Shown: positions 28,764 to 36,490 of the stretch, piece after piece
How the letters are laid out: the number at the start of each line of letters is the position of its first letter
How positions within the stretch are numbered: the stretch's first letter is position 1
NCBI GenBank assembly: GCA_963734435.1
Contig: CAVTHA010000002.1
Span: forward strand, 310,001-374,000
DNA from: Bog-756 sp963734435
GTDB lineage: Bacteria > Actinomycetota > Acidimicrobiia > Acidimicrobiales > RAAP-2
DNA: 64,000 nucleotides
Reading direction: 5' to 3'
Notes under the pieces: model-generated
The model's input: only the letters and a program-made list of their open reading frames with translations
What the model was told of the DNA's origin: nothing
Databases searched by the model: none
Program-made: the position numbers and the translations under genes

Positions 28764-30367
28764 TCGTCGTCGAAGCTGGTATCCATCCCGCCGAGGGCCA
28801 GCGGGAAGCTCGGCGAGCTGTACTGGACCAGCTGGACGGGACCGGTCGGCAGCCGGGCCGAGGCGAAGAGCGTCCGGACGTTGGCGCAGGTGTCTGCCGG
28901 GTCGTGCTGCCATGACGCGGCCCAGTAAGGCACCGGGGGCTGGTAACTGCCGACGACCCCGTTCCAGACCCCGGGGCTGGCGTAGATGCCGACGCTGTTG
29001 AGCCCGACGAAGTGGAGGCCGTCGATGGCTCCTTGCACCAGGGAGGCGTTGGCGGCCGTGTCCCCGCTCCAGAACGAACCCGACTCGACGTCGAGCCACC
29101 AGGGCACAGCGGCGTTGACGCCGGCGGCCGCCGCCTTCTGGAAGGCATCGATGGCCGTGTTGAACCCGAAATTGCATGCCGGGGGCGACTCCGTGCCCGC
29201 GCAACCACCGTCGAAGCTGCTCGGATCGTTGCCGAAGGTGAGAAAGGCGTAGAGGTTGAGGCCGCCGCCGGCCCAGGCCGCCTCTTGGGCCAGGCAGGGG
29301 TTGGCCCCGGCCTTGGAGGCGCCCACCACCTCGACCAGACCGATGATGTGAGTCGTCTGTGGCAGGTTCCCGCACTGGAAGTTGGAGATGTCGTAGCCAA
29401 AGCTGCCCGATGGGTAGGACGAGCCGGTGAAGCTGCCGGTGGCGTCGGCCTGGGCCATCCCGACCACCGGCCGGTTGAGCACCTGGGGCGCCGATCCCCA
29501 GTACGTGGCGTCGCCGAACGCCGACACCAGCCCGTTGTTGTTGGTGAACCAGTAGCCCCCTCCGTCGGCGCTGGATGCCATGGCCACCACCGGCCGCTGC
29601 TTGGGCACGCTGCCGAGGGAGCCGAAGAACTGGGCGTCGCCGAAGGTGAACACCCCGCCGTCCGAGGCGGTGAACCAGTAGCCATGCCCGCTCGGTGTGG
29701 CGGTCATCCCGACGATCGGCTGGTTGAGGTGGATGCCCCCGGTCGAGCCGTAGAACTGGGCGTCCCCGAAGGAGAAGATGCCACCGTCGGCTGCCACCAG
29801 CCAGTAGCCGCCCCCGTCGGGGGTGGCGGCCATGCCCACCACTGGCTGATTGAGCCGCTGGCCGCCCATCGAGCCGTGGAAGGCGGTGTCGCCGAAGGTG
29901 AAGATGCCACCGTCGGAGGCCACCAGCCAGTAGCCGCCCCCGTCCGGCATGGCGGCCATGCCCACCACGGGCTGGTTGAGGCGGAGGTTGCCGGTCGACC
30001 CGAAGAACTGGGCGTTGCCGAAGGAGAAGATCCCGCCGTCGGAGGCCACCAGCCAGTAGCCGCCGCTGTTGGGCGTGGCGGCCATCCCGACCACCGGTTT
30101 GTTGAGTGCGATGTTGCCGGTCGAGCCATAGAACGGCGCGCCGGCGAACGAGAAGATGCCACCGTCGGAGGCCACCAGCCAGTAGGCGGACACCTGGCCG
30201 CTGTGTGACGTGGCGGCCGTGGCGGGGTCCGGTGCGGCCCCCACCGAGGCGACGAAAGAGGCCATGACCCACACCAGTCCTGCGGCCAGAGCCACCGTCC
30301 GCCTCCCGCCGCGTCGTTCCCCCCTCATTTCGGCGCGGACACGACGGGCAGGGGAGAGGAGGAACAT
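28751..30367 (-). CDS. Secreted 42-residue-repeat protein with GH25-like C-terminal domain
   Basis: A basic N-terminus and one hydrophobic helix (TVALAAGLVWVMASFVASVGA) form a signal peptide. Then six units of exactly 42 residues follow, each with a YWLVASDGGIFSFGD-like core, FYGS and LNQPVVGMAATPDGGG, probably a beta-propeller-like fold. From residue 320 the chain changes to a domain with FGYDISNFQCG and WWLDVESGSFW, which resembles the GH25-like lysozyme fold (DxE catalytic pair); this is tentative. Six cysteines occur in that domain, fitting an exported protein. Similar YWLVASDGG repeats are common in Acidimicrobiia secretomes as far as I know. The start is uncertain: in-frame ATGs lie at 30328, 30367, 30385 and the frame opens at 30460. 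Confidence 0.8.
   Translation of the reverse strand: MFLLSPARRVRAEMRGERRGGRRTVALAAGLVWVMASFVASVGAAPDPATAATSHSGQVSAYWLVASDGGIFSFAGAPFYGSTGNIALNKPVVGMAATPNSGGYWLVASDGGIFSFGNAQFFGSTGNLRLNQPVVGMAAMPDGGGYWLVASDGGIFTFGDTAFHGSMGGQRLNQPVVGMAATPDGGGYWLVAADGGIFSFGDAQFYGSTGGIHLNQPIVGMTATPSGHGYWFTASDGGVFTFGDAQFFGSLGSVPKQRPVVAMASSADGGGYWFTNNNGLVSAFGDATYWGSAPQVLNRPVVGMAQADATGSFTGSSYPSGSFGYDISNFQCGNLPQTTHIIGLVEVVGASKAGANPCLAQEAAWAGGGLNLYAFLTFGNDPSSFDGGCAGTESPPACNFGFNTAIDAFQKAAAAGVNAAVPWWLDVESGSFWSGDTAANASLVQGAIDGLHFVGLNSVGIYASPGVWNGVVGSYQPPVPYWAASWQHDPADTCANVRTLFASARLPTGPVQLVQYSSPSFPLALGGMDTSFDDDYAC
29429..30190 (-). repeat. Six tandem 126-bp coding repeats
   Basis: The YW pair of each unit recurs at exactly 42-residue spacing, so the DNA period is 126 bp without any insertion or deletion across six copies. 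Units two to four are closest to each other; the first and last two are more diverged (YWFTASDGGVFTF, YWFTNNNGLVSAF). Confidence 0.9.
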
Positions 30368-30483
30368 GGCGGGTGGCGGCTCCATGGGTCGGCGTTCGTT
30401 GTGCCCCGGACGATGTCGCTGGCATGGGAACCGGTGGTCGTGAACGGCATCGACCGCCACCGGGACCGGACCAGTTTGGTGGC

Positions 30484-30500
30484 TGACCGGTGGCCGGTCA
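30484..30500. promoter_or_regulatory. Inverted repeat TGACCGG-TGG-CCGGTCA
   Basis: Perfect 7-base arms with a TGG centre lie in the gap between the DAHP synthase stop (30541) and the secreted repeat protein gene, both on the minus strand. It could terminate the former or act as an operator for the latter. It has no T-run. The remainder of this gap shows no recognisable promoter. Confidence 0.35.
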
Positions 30501-30540
30501 ATGACCCCCGCTCGCCAGGGATTCTCCCCGGCGTGCGCGT

Positions 30541-31899
30541 TCAGTCCCGCAGCAGCTCGGCGATGCCGAAGGCCAAGTCGAGCGACTGGCGGGCGTTGAG
30601 CCGGGGGTCACAGGCCGTGGTGTAGCGCTGGTGGAGCTGGTGCTCGGTGATCTCCTCGACGCCGCCCAGGCACTCGGTCACGTCGTCCCCGGTCAGCTCC
30701 ACGTGCACGCCGCCCGGCCAGGTGCCCGTCTGGCGGTGGGACTGGAAGAACGCCTTGAGCTCACCGATGATGTCGTCGAACCGCCTGGTCTTCTGGCCCC
30801 CTTCGGCGGTGAAGGTGTTGCCGTGCATGGGGTCGCACACCCAGACCACCGGATGCCCCTCGTCGCGGACGGCCCGGAGCATGGGGGGCAGGACCGATTC
30901 CACCGCGTCGACGCCGAGGCGGGTGATGAGAGTGAGGCGCCCGGGGATGCGCTCGGGGTTGAGGCGCTCGCACAGGCCGACGACGTCGTCCGGCCCGGCG
31001 GACGGTCCGACCTTGGACGCCACCGGGTTGTGGATCCCGGCCAGGAACTCGCAGTGGGCTCCGTCCAGCTGGCGCGTGCGCTCCCCGACCCACAACATGT
31101 GGGCCGAGCAGTCGTACCACTGGTCGGTGAGCGAGTCCCGCCGAGTGAGGGCCTCCTCGTAGTCGAGGATGAGGGCCTCGTGGGTGGTCCAGAAGTCGAC
31201 CTCGTGCAAGGTCTCCTCGGCGATGAGGTCGATGCCGCAGGCGGCCATGAATCGCAGGGCGCTGTCGATGCCCTCGGCGATGGCCTCGAACCGCTGGCCC
31301 TCGGTGGAGGAGGCCACGAACTCCTGGTTCCAGGCATGGATCTGGCTGAGGTCGGCGAAGCCCCCCTTGGTGAAGGCCCTCAGCAGGTTGAGGGTGGAGA
31401 CCGACTGCTGGTAGGCGGCCACCAGGCGCCTCGGGTCGGGGATCCGGGCGTCGTGCTCGGCCACATCGTCGTTGATCATGTGCCCGCGGAAGGCGTCGAA
31501 CAGCTGGTCTCCGATCTGCTCGGTGGGGGAGCTGCGCGGCTTGGCGAATTGCCCGGCGATGCGTCCCACCTTGACCACGGGCACCCCGGCGCCGTAGGTG
31601 AGCACCACCGCCATCTGCAAGATGACCTTGAGCTTGTCCCGGATGGCATCGGCGCTGAACTCGGCGAACGATTCGGCGCAGTCGCCGGCCTGGAGCACGA
31701 AGGCCCGACCGTCTGCCGCCTGGCCGAGCGCGCGAGTGAGGTGCCGGGCCTCGCCGGCGAACACCAGCGGTGGTAACCCGGCCAGCTGGGCGTGGACCCG
31801 CTTGAGCTCACCCTCGTCGGGCCAGTCCGGCTGCTGGGCGGCGGGACGCGAGCGCCACGAGTCGGGCGCCCACTCGGCGGGCGGGTCGGAGTCGGCCAC
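30541..31899 (-). CDS. 3-deoxy-7-phosphoheptulonate synthase, class II
   Basis: Condenses phosphoenolpyruvate and erythrose 4-phosphate, the first shikimate-pathway step. This is the class II (plant/AroG-of-Mycobacterium) type: LQAGDCAESFAEF with the metal-ligand Cys74, VKVGRIAGQFAKPRS, SAHMLWVGERTRQLDGAHCEF, NPVASKVGPS and WVCDPMHGNTF are all present. Length 452 residues, as expected. The frame is open back to 32142, but GTG 31899 is chosen because a TACGCT hexamer ends six bases upstream and the divergent gene begins there. It is the only aromatic biosynthesis gene in the window. Confidence 0.95.
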   Translation of the reverse strand: MADSDPPAEWAPDSWRSRPAAQQPDWPDEGELKRVHAQLAGLPPLVFAGEARHLTRALGQAADGRAFVLQAGDCAESFAEFSADAIRDKLKVILQMAVVLTYGAGVPVVKVGRIAGQFAKPRSSPTEQIGDQLFDAFRGHMINDDVAEHDARIPDPRRLVAAYQQSVSTLNLLRAFTKGGFADLSQIHAWNQEFVASSTEGQRFEAIAEGIDSALRFMAACGIDLIAEETLHEVDFWTTHEALILDYEEALTRRDSLTDQWYDCSAHMLWVGERTRQLDGAHCEFLAGIHNPVASKVGPSAGPDDVVGLCERLNPERIPGRLTLITRLGVDAVESVLPPMLRAVRDEGHPVVWVCDPMHGNTFTAEGGQKTRRFDDIIGELKAFFQSHRQTGTWPGGVHVELTGDDVTECLGGVEEITEHQLHQRYTTACDPRLNARQSLDLAFGIAELLRD

Positions 31900-31905
31900 A
31901 GCACC

Positions 31906-31911
31906 AGCGTA
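31906..31911 (-). promoter_or_regulatory. -10 TACGCT, leaderless promoter of the DAHP synthase gene
   Basis: On the minus strand TACGCT ends six bases before GTG 31899. It lies back to back with the plus-strand hexamer at 31925 in a 37-base gap. Confidence 0.55.
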
Positions 31912-31924
31912 TGGCCTCCAGACA

Positions 31925-31930
31925 TAGGCT
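31925..31930 (+). promoter_or_regulatory. -10 TAGGCT, leaderless promoter of the LLM oxidoreductase gene
   Basis: TAGGCT ends six bases before ATG 31937. Its -35 region would fall inside the start of the divergent DAHP synthase gene. Confidence 0.55.
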
Positions 31931-31936
31931 CCGGTC

Positions 31937-32866
31937 ATGCCACCCTTTCGCTTCGGAGTCCAGCTGTCCAAAGCCGATTCGGCCGAGGCCTGGCGAACGA
32001 CCGCCCGGAAGATCGAGGACCTCGGGTACTCGTCCTTGTTCATCCCCGACCACTTCGAGGACCAGTACGGCCCGCTGGTGGCGTTGACGGTGGCGGCCGA
32101 GGCCACCACCACGCTGCGAGTCGGCTCGTTGGTCTTCGGCAACGACTACCGCCATCCGGTGGTGTTGGCCAAGGAGGTGGCCAGCCTGGACCTCTTCTCC
32201 GGCGGCAGGGTCGAGTTCGGACTGGGCGCCGGCTGGATGACCAGCGACTACGAACAGTCGGGGATCGACCACGACAGTGCCGGCGCCCGTATCACCCGTA
32301 TGGCCGAGAGCCTGGCCATCATGAAGGCCCTGTGGTCGAAAGGCGAGGCCAGTTATCAAGGCGAGTACTACCACGTCACCGGAGCCATCGGCGCCCCCAC
32401 CCCGGTCCAGCGCCCGCACCCACCGGTCATCATCGGCGGCGGTGGGCAACGGGTGCTCTCCATCGCCGGGCGAGAGGCCGACATCGTCGGCGTGAACCCC
32501 AGCCTGGCGGCGGGATACGTCGGCCCCGAGGTCCTCGAGACGACGTCGGCCGACTACTACCACCGGCGGATCGACTGGATCAGGCAGGCCGCCGGACCGC
32601 GCTTCGACCAGCTGGAGCTCCAGTGCCTCACCTTCCTCGTCCAGATCGTGCCCGACCGCGAGGACGCCGTCTCCCGCCTGGCCGGAGCCCTCTCGGTCCC
32701 GCCCGAGCAGGTCGAGGGTTCACCCATCGCCCTCATCGGGACCACGGAACAGATCACCGACACGCTCCGGCGGCGCCGGGAGCTGTTCGGTTTCAACTAC
32801 ATCGTGGTGCACGAGGCGGAGATGGAGGCGTTGACGCCGGTGGTGGCCGAGCTGGCAGGAACCTAG
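31937..32866 (+). CDS. LLM-class flavin oxidoreductase, probably F420-dependent
   Basis: A 309-residue luciferase-like TIM barrel: FGVQLSKADSAEAW at the N-terminus, SLFIPDHFEDQYGP, VGSLVFGNDYRHP, GLGAGWMTSDYEQSGI and PVIIGGGGQRVLSIAGREADI. The pattern agrees with the F420-type TIGR03621 group found mainly in actinobacteria. Cofactor F420 rather than FMN is therefore likely, but the substrate is unknown. The gene has its own leaderless promoter, and nadD starts six bases after its stop, so the two are probably cotranscribed. Confidence 0.88.
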   Translation: MPPFRFGVQLSKADSAEAWRTTARKIEDLGYSSLFIPDHFEDQYGPLVALTVAAEATTTLRVGSLVFGNDYRHPVVLAKEVASLDLFSGGRVEFGLGAGWMTSDYEQSGIDHDSAGARITRMAESLAIMKALWSKGEASYQGEYYHVTGAIGAPTPVQRPHPPVIIGGGGQRVLSIAGREADIVGVNPSLAAGYVGPEVLETTSADYYHRRIDWIRQAAGPRFDQLELQCLTFLVQIVPDREDAVSRLAGALSVPPEQVEGSPIALIGTTEQITDTLRRRRELFGFNYIVVHEAEMEALTPVVAELAGT

Positions 32867-32872
32867 CCGGCC

Positions 32873-33466
32873 GTGCCGGCCACCCGGATCGGCATCTTCG
32901 GTGGCACGTTCGATCCCGTGCACTCGGCCCACCTGGAGGTGGCCGAATCGGTCCGGCGGTCACTGGGGCTCGATCGCATGCTGTTGGTGGTGGCCAACCA
33001 GCCCTGGCAGAAGGAGGGGGAACGGCCCCTCACGCCGGCCGAGGACCGCTTCGCCATGGTCGCCGCCGCGGTGGCGGACCGGCCCGACCTCGAGGCCTCC
33101 CGGCTCGAGATCGACCGAGGAGGCCCGTCCTTCACCATCGACACGGTTCGCCAGTTGCAGCAGTCAAACCCCGGGGCCGACCTCTTCCTGGTGGTGGGAT
33201 CGGACGTGGTGCCCACCCTCGACACCTGGCACGAGGAGGCCGCCCTCCGGGGTGAGGTGACCCTCGCCGTGGTGGGGCGACCCGGGGCTCCTCCGGTGGA
33301 GCCCCCGGCAGGCTGGCGGGCCGTCCAGGTCCCGGTGGCACCCTCCGACCTGTCGAGCACCGACCTCCGGCAGCGCCTCGAGGCCGGGGAGCGGGTCGAC
33401 GGCCTGGTCCCCGAGGCGGTCATCCGTTGCATCCTGCAACGTGGTCTGTACGCTACGGGGAGATGA
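32873..33466 (+). CDS. nadD: Nicotinate-nucleotide adenylyltransferase
   Basis: NadD adenylates nicotinate mononucleotide in NAD synthesis. The nucleotidyltransferase signature GIFGGTFDPVHSAHL, the substrate-binding VANQPWQKEGE, the FLVVGSDVV segment and the SSTDLR motif (usual ISST.IR) are present. 197 residues is normal. GTG 32873 follows a GGCAGGAA-like weak ribosome site within the previous gene's end. The nadD-rsfS linkage is conserved in many bacteria; here a small membrane protein gene lies between. Confidence 0.94.
   Translation: MPATRIGIFGGTFDPVHSAHLEVAESVRRSLGLDRMLLVVANQPWQKEGERPLTPAEDRFAMVAAAVADRPDLEASRLEIDRGGPSFTIDTVRQLQQSNPGADLFLVVGSDVVPTLDTWHEEAALRGEVTLAVVGRPGAPPVEPPAGWRAVQVPVAPSDLSSTDLRQRLEAGERVDGLVPEAVIRCILQRGLYATGR
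33449..33454 (+). promoter_or_regulatory. -10 TACGCT inside the end of nadD
   Basis: TACGCT ends eight bases before ATG 33463 of the small membrane protein gene and lies within nadD coding sequence. It may be an internal promoter, though the codons there are constrained. Confidence 0.4.
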
Positions 33467-33921
33467 CGGAGCGGGTAACGCACACGAGGTCGGGTTCGTC
33501 CACCGGCCCGACCGGCCCCGTGCGCAGCGTCCGCCCCCGACCCCGAGCCACCCCGAGGGTCGTCCTGCCGCCGACGCGGCCCGAATCGCCCGCCCTGCCG
33601 CCTACCAGGGAGTCCGATCCCCCGCCCTCCACCGTCTCCCAGACTGACGATTCGCCCGTCCCGCCCCGGTCCCGGCCGGACGACCGTCGCGCCCTGCGGG
33701 CTGCTCGTCGCCACCGCCGACATCTCGCCGTGTGGTGCGCCGTCGTGGTCGCCTTCTGCCTGGCGGCGACCATCTTGATCGTGGTCTTGGCCGGCAACCG
33801 CACGCCTGGGCCTCAGGTGGTCACCGCCGTTGCCGCCGGACCGCCGCCGGCCACAGGCGCCGCGTCCGCCCATCCGATGGCCAGCCGTGGTGCCGGCGGC
33901 CCGGGAAGAGGCCGCGGTTGA
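33463..33921 (+). CDS. Small single-pass membrane protein of unknown function
   Basis: I do not recognise a family. The 152-residue product has a Pro/Arg/Ser/Thr-rich cytoplasmic part (1-87), one transmembrane helix at about 88-111 (LAVWCAVVVAFCLAATILIV) and a short Gly/Ala/Pro-rich outer tail. A basic cluster (RRALRAARRHRRH) just before the helix orients the N-terminus inwards. ATG 33463 overlaps the nadD stop and its own stop overlaps the rsfS start, so the three genes form a coupled run. In related bacteria a LytR-CpsA-Psr gene often occupies this slot; this product lacks that domain. Confidence 0.7.
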   Translation: MTERVTHTRSGSSTGPTGPVRSVRPRPRATPRVVLPPTRPESPALPPTRESDPPPSTVSQTDDSPVPPRSRPDDRRALRAARRHRRHLAVWCAVVVAFCLAATILIVVLAGNRTPGPQVVTAVAAGPPPATGAASAHPMASRGAGGPGRGRG

Positions 33922-34352
33922 TCTCCGTCGGGGCCACATCCGTCGAGAACGGGGGTCCGGCCGTCCCCGACGACTGCCTGGTGGCGGCTCGGGCCGCCGA
34001 CTCCAAGTCCGGTGAGGACATCGTCATCTTGGCCATGGGAGAGCTGCTCGGGCTCACCGACGCTTTCGTGATCACCAGCGGCCGCAACCGGCGCCAGGTG
34101 CGGACCATCGTGGACGAGGTCGAGCGGCAGGTGCACGAGCAAGGCGGTCGGAAGCCCATCCGGGTCGAGGGGCTCGACGACGCCCGCTGGGTGTTGATGG
34201 ACTACGGCGACTTCTTGGTGCATGTGTTCCTCGACGAGGCCCGCCACTTCTACGACCTCGAGCACCTGTGGTCGGGGGCTCCGCGCCTGGCCTGGGACGG
34301 GCTCGCTCCTCCCGACCCGCCTGGGTCAGGGGGCAGTGGGGGCCTGGGGTAG
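33918..34352 (+). CDS. rsfS: Ribosome silencing factor RsfS
   Basis: RsfS binds L14 and blocks subunit joining when nutrients are scarce. Conserved parts are ARAADSKSGEDIVILAMGEL, TDAFVITSGRNRRQVRTI, the glycine-arginine GGRKPIRVEG, and the hallmark ARWVLMDYGDFLVHVFLDEA in its central portion followed by RHFYDLEHLW. TTG 33918 is chosen since it overlaps the previous stop (TTGA) and GGAAG lies about nine bases upstream; GTG 33981 is the alternative and would remove 21 unconserved residues. About 144 residues. The end overlaps the convergent lipoprotein gene by 27 bases. Confidence 0.9.
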   Translation: MISVGATSVENGGPAVPDDCLVAARAADSKSGEDIVILAMGELLGLTDAFVITSGRNRRQVRTIVDEVERQVHEQGGRKPIRVEGLDDARWVLMDYGDFLVHVFLDEARHFYDLEHLWSGAPRLAWDGLAPPDPPGSGGSGGLG

Positions 34353-34940
34353 GTAGTTGAGGTAGTTGACCGGCCCCGGTACCTGGGCGCCGCTGGCGGT
34401 CGGCACGGCGATCGGTGCACCGGCGATTTCGAAGCTCACCCCGGAGATCGCAAACGGCGGCTGGGTGGCGGTGAACACCACCTGCGCGATGGCGAGGGTC
34501 TGATCCGGGCCGATCGCCACGGGGTTGGCGCCGGTGAAGTTGACGGTGGCGATGGTGCCGGACACCGTGACCGACACCTGCGCCTTCGTTCCGGTGAGGA
34601 AGCTCTGGTAGCCGAGGGCCGATTCCTCGGCGGTCGGCCCTTCGAGCAGCGCTCCGATGAGCTCGTTCAGGGTGTCGGCCAGCGTCGTGGGCACGGCGAC
34701 ATCGCGGGACACGCCCACCACATGTTGGTTGGGGGCGACGAGGAAGATCGTCTCGCGTACGCCCACGCTCGGGGACACCGAGGTGGTGGGCGTCGAACCG
34801 GACCCGGGGCCGAGCAGGTGGAACGGGACGTCGGACCGGGCGATGGCGGTGGGACCGCCACCGTTCGGGATGCCGCAGGCCGCGGTGAGCAACCCCGCCG
34901 TGACCAGGGCGGCGGCGAAGGCGACACGTGCCCGGGTCAT
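34326..34940 (-). CDS. GerMN-domain lipoprotein, short LpqB-like
   Basis: The 204-residue protein has a signal peptide ending in LLTAACG, a near-lipobox (Thr at -3) with a cysteine for lipid attachment. The remainder is one GerMN domain (NQHVVGVSRDVAVPTTLADTLNELIGALLEGPT in overlapping parts, then VNFTGANPV). Its place directly after an MtrA-MtrB-like pair matches lpqB, the lipoprotein that modulates MtrB in mycobacteria; classical LpqB is nearly 600 residues with a C-terminal propeller that is missing here. The ATG overlaps the kinase stop by one base. The Thr-rich linker TPTTSVSPS follows the lipid anchor. Confidence 0.82.
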   Translation of the reverse strand: MTRARVAFAAALVTAGLLTAACGIPNGGGPTAIARSDVPFHLLGPGSGSTPTTSVSPSVGVRETIFLVAPNQHVVGVSRDVAVPTTLADTLNELIGALLEGPTAEESALGYQSFLTGTKAQVSVTVSGTIATVNFTGANPVAIGPDQTLAIAQVVFTATQPPFAISGVSFEIAGAPIAVPTASGAQVPGPVNYLNYLPQAPTAP

Positions 34941-36487
34941 CAGGCCCTCCACTCGCCGTCGATGGGGAGAGGCAGCTCGACGACGAACCGGGTGCCGTGC
35001 CCCGGGGCATCCTCGACCCACACCGCGCCGCCGTGCAGCCGGACGTGCTCGGCCACCAGGGACAGGCCGAGCCCCGTGCCCTCGCTGGTGGACCGCTGGC
35101 CGGCGCGGCTGCCCCGGTAGAAACGCTCGAAGAGGTGCTGGCGCTCGTGGAGGGGGATGCCCGGGCCGTTGTCCTCGATGACCACCCGGATGGACCGGGG
35201 CGGTTCGTTCCCGTTGGCCCCCGTTGCCCTCGGGTTGCGCTCGACCGACACCCTGGTCACACCACCGGCATAGAGCGAGGCGTTCTCCATCAGGTTGGCC
35301 ATGACCCGCTCGAACCGACGCTTGTCGACTCGCAGGCGCAGCCCCTCGACCCCCGGTCCCACCTCGACCGGGATGGCGGCGGCCGCCCGGTTGTCCTCCC
35401 CGCCGAGCGGGGCGGAGGCGGTTACGGCCCGCCGGACCAGCTCGCCCGGGTTGACCTCGTCGAGCGAGAGCTCGGCCGACCCGGCGTCGAAGCGCGAGAT
35501 CTCGAGGAGGTCGTCGACCATCCGGGTGAAGCGCCGGAGGTCCCCGTCCAACAAGTCGAGAGCGCGCCGGGCCCGGGGGTCGAGCTCGTGGCGGTGGCCC
35601 TCGAGGACCCCGACGGTGGCGGTGAGGGTGGTGAGCGGGGAGCGGAGCTCGTGGCTCACGTCGGAGGTGAAGCGGGCCTCGCGCTCGATGCGCTCCTGCA
35701 CGTTGGCCGTCATCCGGTTGAACGCTGCGGCCAGCTCCTGCAGGTCGACGTCGTCGCCGGCGTCCACCCGGGTGTCCAGCTGGCCACCGGCCACGGCCAC
35801 GGCGGCATCGGTCACTCCCGCCAGGGGTCTGAGGGCTCGGCCACTGGCCCACCGACCGAGAGCCGCCCCGGCCACGGTGGTCACCAGCGCGGCTGCGCCC
35901 AGCGCGAAGGCCAGGGTGCGCAGGGTACTGGCCAGCTCCTCGAACGAGAACACCTCGAAATAGGTGGCGTGCACGGCCGGCAGGGGCACCCCGATCACGA
36001 ACTGGGGCGTCCCCCCGATGGAGAACAGCTGGGAGGCCGGTGTGCCCGAGAGCACGAGGGCGCGCTCCTTGGGGGGGATGGCCCTCTCGCCCACCGAGAC
36101 CGTTGTGGAGTACCACTGGCCCCCGGTGTTGAGCACCGACCGCGAGCCGGGCACGGTGTCCGCCTCCTCGAGGAGCTGGAGGAACGGGGTCCCGTTGGAC
36201 CGGAGCGAGCTCTGGATGAGCGAGGCGTTGGCAAAGGCCTGGCGTTGGTCGGCGCTCTGGCGCTCGTTGAGGAAGCTCTGCCGGACGGTGAAGTAGGTGA
36301 TGCCGGCCATGAGGGCCGAGAGGACGAATGCGCCGACGGCGATGGTCGCCGTCACCCGGGCCCGGAGGCCGAGCCCACCGGACAACGGGGCCCGGTGTGG
36401 TCGTCTCCCGCCGCCGTCCCGCCCGTTCCGCTGGGTGGTGCCGTCGGCCGCGGGGTCGGCGTCCACACGATCCTCGGCCGGGGGCAT
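34940..36487 (-). CDS. mtrB: MtrB-like sensor histidine kinase
   Basis: A 515-residue membrane kinase. Residues 44-66 and about 190-210 are transmembrane; between them lies an extracytoplasmic sensor domain of about 120 residues. HAMP covers about 211-262, then the dimerisation helix with phospho-acceptor His279 (FTSDVSHELRSPL). The ATPase domain has the N box NLMENASLYA, G1 EDNGPGIP, F box LFERFYRG and G2 GTGLGLSLV. Domain layout and the flanking genes match actinobacterial MtrB, which controls cell wall and division genes. Three bases separate it from the regulator gene. Confidence 0.88.
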   Translation of the reverse strand: MPPAEDRVDADPAADGTTQRNGRDGGGRRPHRAPLSGGLGLRARVTATIAVGAFVLSALMAGITYFTVRQSFLNERQSADQRQAFANASLIQSSLRSNGTPFLQLLEEADTVPGSRSVLNTGGQWYSTTVSVGERAIPPKERALVLSGTPASQLFSIGGTPQFVIGVPLPAVHATYFEVFSFEELASTLRTLAFALGAAALVTTVAGAALGRWASGRALRPLAGVTDAAVAVAGGQLDTRVDAGDDVDLQELAAAFNRMTANVQERIEREARFTSDVSHELRSPLTTLTATVGVLEGHRHELDPRARRALDLLDGDLRRFTRMVDDLLEISRFDAGSAELSLDEVNPGELVRRAVTASAPLGGEDNRAAAAIPVEVGPGVEGLRLRVDKRRFERVMANLMENASLYAGGVTRVSVERNPRATGANGNEPPRSIRVVIEDNGPGIPLHERQHLFERFYRGSRAGQRSTSEGTGLGLSLVAEHVRLHGGAVWVEDAPGHGTRFVVELPLPIDGEWRA

Positions 36488-36490
36488 CGG

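Noticed and set aside
27825..30425. An 866-codon frame opposite the histidine phosphatase and alternate to the repeat protein
   Set aside because: It is an out-of-frame reading of the 126-bp repeats, rich in Arg and Leu, and the 42-residue repeat frame is far better supported.
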